DNA from: Pseudoduganella ginsengisoli | Lineage (GTDB): Bacteria; Pseudomonadota; Gammaproteobacteria; Burkholderiales; Burkholderiaceae_D | Direction of reading: 5' to 3' | Assembly (NCBI RefSeq): GCF_009720865.1 | Contig: NZ_WNLA01000010.1 | Location: 147,279 to 211,278, forward strand | DNA: 64,000 nt | Part shown: in pieces, positions 62,183-64,000 of the stretch | How positions within the stretch are numbered: position 1 is the stretch's first letter | Layout: each line of letters begins with the position of its first letter | The notes under the pieces: model-generated | Told to the model about the DNA's origin: nothing | Database searches by the model: none | Seen by the model: the letters and a program-made list of their open reading frames with translations, nothing else | Position numbers and translations under genes: made by a program

Positions 62183-64000
62183 ATGGTGGACAAATACAAG
62201 CTTGGTGCGACAGCTGCAAGCGGCGGGAGTGTTGACGTTTCGGGTGGCGGCGGTGTTCCTATCAAAGATTCCCGGCTCTCAGCGAGTGATCTGGCCCTGG
62301 CCCCGGAATCTGATAATGGCCCATCCCATACGGACAACATCACCAGCGATAAAAACCCCATCATTTTGTTCAAAGGACTGGGTGGCTCGCAGTACGCGGT
62401 GTACTCCGGCACCACGCTGGTTGGCGGAACGGACTTCTCCGAAGTGCCAATTCGTGACGACGGCATGCAGGCACTCCGCGTCACGCTCGCACCAGGGCAG
62501 CATTCGCTGACGATATGGAGCATTGATCCGGACTACACCGGAAGCTTCAGCATGACACCATCTGATCCTATTGTCGTCACCGTCGTACCTGGGCCGGCGC
62601 AAGTGGTCCCTAATCTGGTTGACGCATCGGACACTGGCCGCTCGAATACCGACAACATTACCAAGATCACGACTCCGGTCTTTGACGGTACGACGACAGC
62701 AGGTAATAAAGTTGAACTGTTCGATGGTGGTATCAGCCTGGGTTCGGTGGTGGCTGGTGCTGACGGAAAGTGGAGTATCGCCAGCCCAGCGCTGACACCC
62801 GGCGTGCATTACATCCGGTCGGTCGTTACCGATAGCCAGGGATATGATTCCGGCTTGTCGAGCGCACTTCAGGTGACGGTCGATACGTCCGTTGCCGCAC
62901 CTGCTGGCCTGGCGCTGACGGCCGCATCCGACACGGGGATTTCTTCGACTGACCGCATTACCAACGCGGCTAAGCCAACCATTACCGGTGTGGCGGAACC
63001 TGGGGCCAGTGTTGCCGTCTATGACGGTGGCGTACTGGTAGGGCAAGTGCAGGCGGCGATTGCCAATGGCGCGTGGAGCTTTACTTACGCGACGTCGCCA
63101 GCCCAGGGGGTACGGCAAGTGACCGCCATTGCGACTGACATTGCAGGCAATGTGTCGGTGAGTTCTGCTGCGCTGAGTTACACGCTCGACCAGACACCGC
63201 CCGGTATGCTGCCAAACGTCGACCTGGCGGCTGCATCGGACACCGGCATTTCCAATACCGACAATGTCACCAATGCGGCAATGCTGACCTTTACTGGCAC
63301 TGGCGCAGAGCCGGGGGCGAGCGTACGTGTCACCATGGCGGGGGTGCAGATCGGCATTGCCACTGCCGCTGCCGACGGTTCCTGGTCAGTCACTGGCCCG
63401 TTTTCAGGCCAGGGCAACAATATGACAGTGAGCGTGTGGCAAACCGACGTGGCGGGCAACAGCAACGCAGGAATAACATTGCAATTGTTGCGGGTAACGG
63501 TAGACCGCACAGCACCGGCGGCACCTACTGCGCTGGACCTGACGGCGTCATCCGATAGCGGCAGTTCGGCAACCGACAACGTGACCAATGTTACCAAGCC
63601 GACCATCACCGGCAAGGCTGAAGCTGGCAGCACCGTGACCTTGTATGACGGTGAAACGATTATTGGCACGGCCGTTGCCGATGCGAGCGGTGTATGGAGC
63701 GTCGTCACCAGTGTACTGGAAGCCGGCGTGCACAATTTGACCGCCAAGGCGGCCGATGCGGCGGGTAACGCCAGCGCGGCATCCGCCGTGCTGGCCGTGA
63801 CGGTGGACGTGACACCAGATGCGGCGCCATCGGCCCCGGATTTGCAGGCAGCTTCGGACAGCGGCGTATCGAACACCGACAACATTACCAACGCTACCGG
63901 CCTGGTCTTCACCGGCAACGGCGCAGCTGCGGGCGCCACCGTGCGCCTGTATGCCGATACAGTCCTGGCCGGTTCGGCGGTGGCCGACGGTTCCGGCAAC
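62183..64000 (+). CDS. Large Ig-like repeat adhesin, N-terminal part (runs off the window)
   Basis: Open from the ATG at 62183 to the last base, 606 codons, no stop. GGAG at 62173-62176 is the ribosome-binding site; an ATG at 62179 in another frame stops after 18 codons. No Sec signal: it starts MVDKYKLGATAASGGSVDV, as in type I-secreted adhesins whose signal is C-terminal. From about residue 40 it is built of Ig-like repeats of about 102 residues, each opening with a variant of SDTGxSxTDNIT and closing with AGNxS and VTVDxTxP; repeat starts lie near 62310, 62620, 62925, 63231, 63547 and 63850. BapA-like biofilm or surface-binding proteins have this build. The C-terminus and any secretion genes are beyond the window. 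Confidence 0.88.
   Translation, partial: MVDKYKLGATAASGGSVDVSGGGGVPIKDSRLSASDLALAPESDNGPSHTDNITSDKNPIILFKGLGGSQYAVYSGTTLVGGTDFSEVPIRDDGMQALRVTLAPGQHSLTIWSIDPDYTGSFSMTPSDPIVVTVVPGPAQVVPNLVDASDTGRSNTDNITKITTPVFDGTTTAGNKVELFDGGISLGSVVAGADGKWSIASPALTPGVHYIRSVVTDSQGYDSGLSSALQVTVDTSVAAPAGLALTAASDTGISSTDRITNAAKPTITGVAEPGASVAVYDGGVLVGQVQAAIANGAWSFTYATSPAQGVRQVTAIATDIAGNVSVSSAALSYTLDQTPPGMLPNVDLAAASDTGISNTDNVTNAAMLTFTGTGAEPGASVRVTMAGVQIGIATAAADGSWSVTGPFSGQGNNMTVSVWQTDVAGNSNAGITLQLLRVTVDRTAPAAPTALDLTASSDSGSSATDNVTNVTKPTITGKAEAGSTVTLYDGETIIGTAVADASGVWSVVTSVLEAGVHNLTAKAADAAGNASAASAVLAVTVDVTPDAAPSAPDLQAASDSGVSNTDNITNATGLVFTGNGAAAGATVRLYADTVLAGSAVADGSGN

Noticed and set aside
62279..63999. Minus-strand frames opposite the adhesin start (two long ones)
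   Set aside because: The plus-strand frame from 62183 has a ribosome-binding site and six clear Ig-like repeats; the minus frames only echo that repeat structure.

Overview
The window reads as chromosomal DNA of a GC-rich betaproteobacterium, most likely Oxalobacteraceae (Massilia/Duganella/Janthinobacterium type). This is inferred from codon use, the very large cyclic beta-1,2-glucan synthase, the abundance of hybrid kinases and one-component regulators, and the TnpB type; no rRNA or marker gene is present to confirm it. Genes are dense, many are coupled by ATGA overlaps, and I saw no tRNA, rRNA or CRISPR array.

Layout. 1-2.3 kb: secreted alpha/beta-hydrolase, then a winged-helix regulator with a decayed nucleotidyltransferase domain coupled to an Mpo1-like membrane protein. 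2.4-11.3 kb: a signalling operon (hybrid kinase, CheR, a 27-codon micro-ORF copied from the cheR tail, receiver-less CheB, second hybrid kinase). 11.4-17.3 kb: DUF885 peptidase, a four-copy 26-bp repeat cluster, HPP-CBS membrane protein, Lrp regulator and a divergent cysteine desulfurase/decayed metallo-beta-lactamase/rhodanese fusion. 17.4-26.2 kb: an NdvB/ChvB-like cyclic glucan synthase. 26.2-36.7 kb: LysR and divergent SDR, a Gdt1-type manganese exporter behind a yybP-ykoY riboswitch, M1 aminopeptidase and serine hydrolase pair, a periplasmic binding protein, a PAS-type chemoreceptor and an exported methyltransferase-like protein.

37.0-50.3 kb is the most interesting block: one ten-gene operon with two tandem copies of a TldD-PmbA protease pair, in which both TldD proteins carry twin-arginine signal peptides and neither PmbA partner carries any signal. 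It is followed by DUF4159, a MoxR AAA+ ATPase, a DUF58 protein, a BatA-like membrane protein, a DUF4175-like protein and another membrane protein. This looks like an envelope peptide-processing or quality-control machine driven by a MoxR chaperone.

50.3-56.8 kb: a MarR regulator with a four-cysteine tail and a TTAG-N5-CTAA operator. The same operator overlaps the start of the next gene, and a weaker copy precedes a beta-propeller gene. The unit carries two CxxC thiol proteins, an amidotransferase, an AurF-like diiron oxygenase and its probable ferredoxin reductase. 56.8-62.1 kb: GH39 glycosidase, PPOX-fold flavoprotein, and a MocR-type regulator separated from that PPOX gene by a lone TnpB element whose RuvC glutamate has moved. 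62.2 kb to the window end: the start of a large repeat adhesin that runs off the window.
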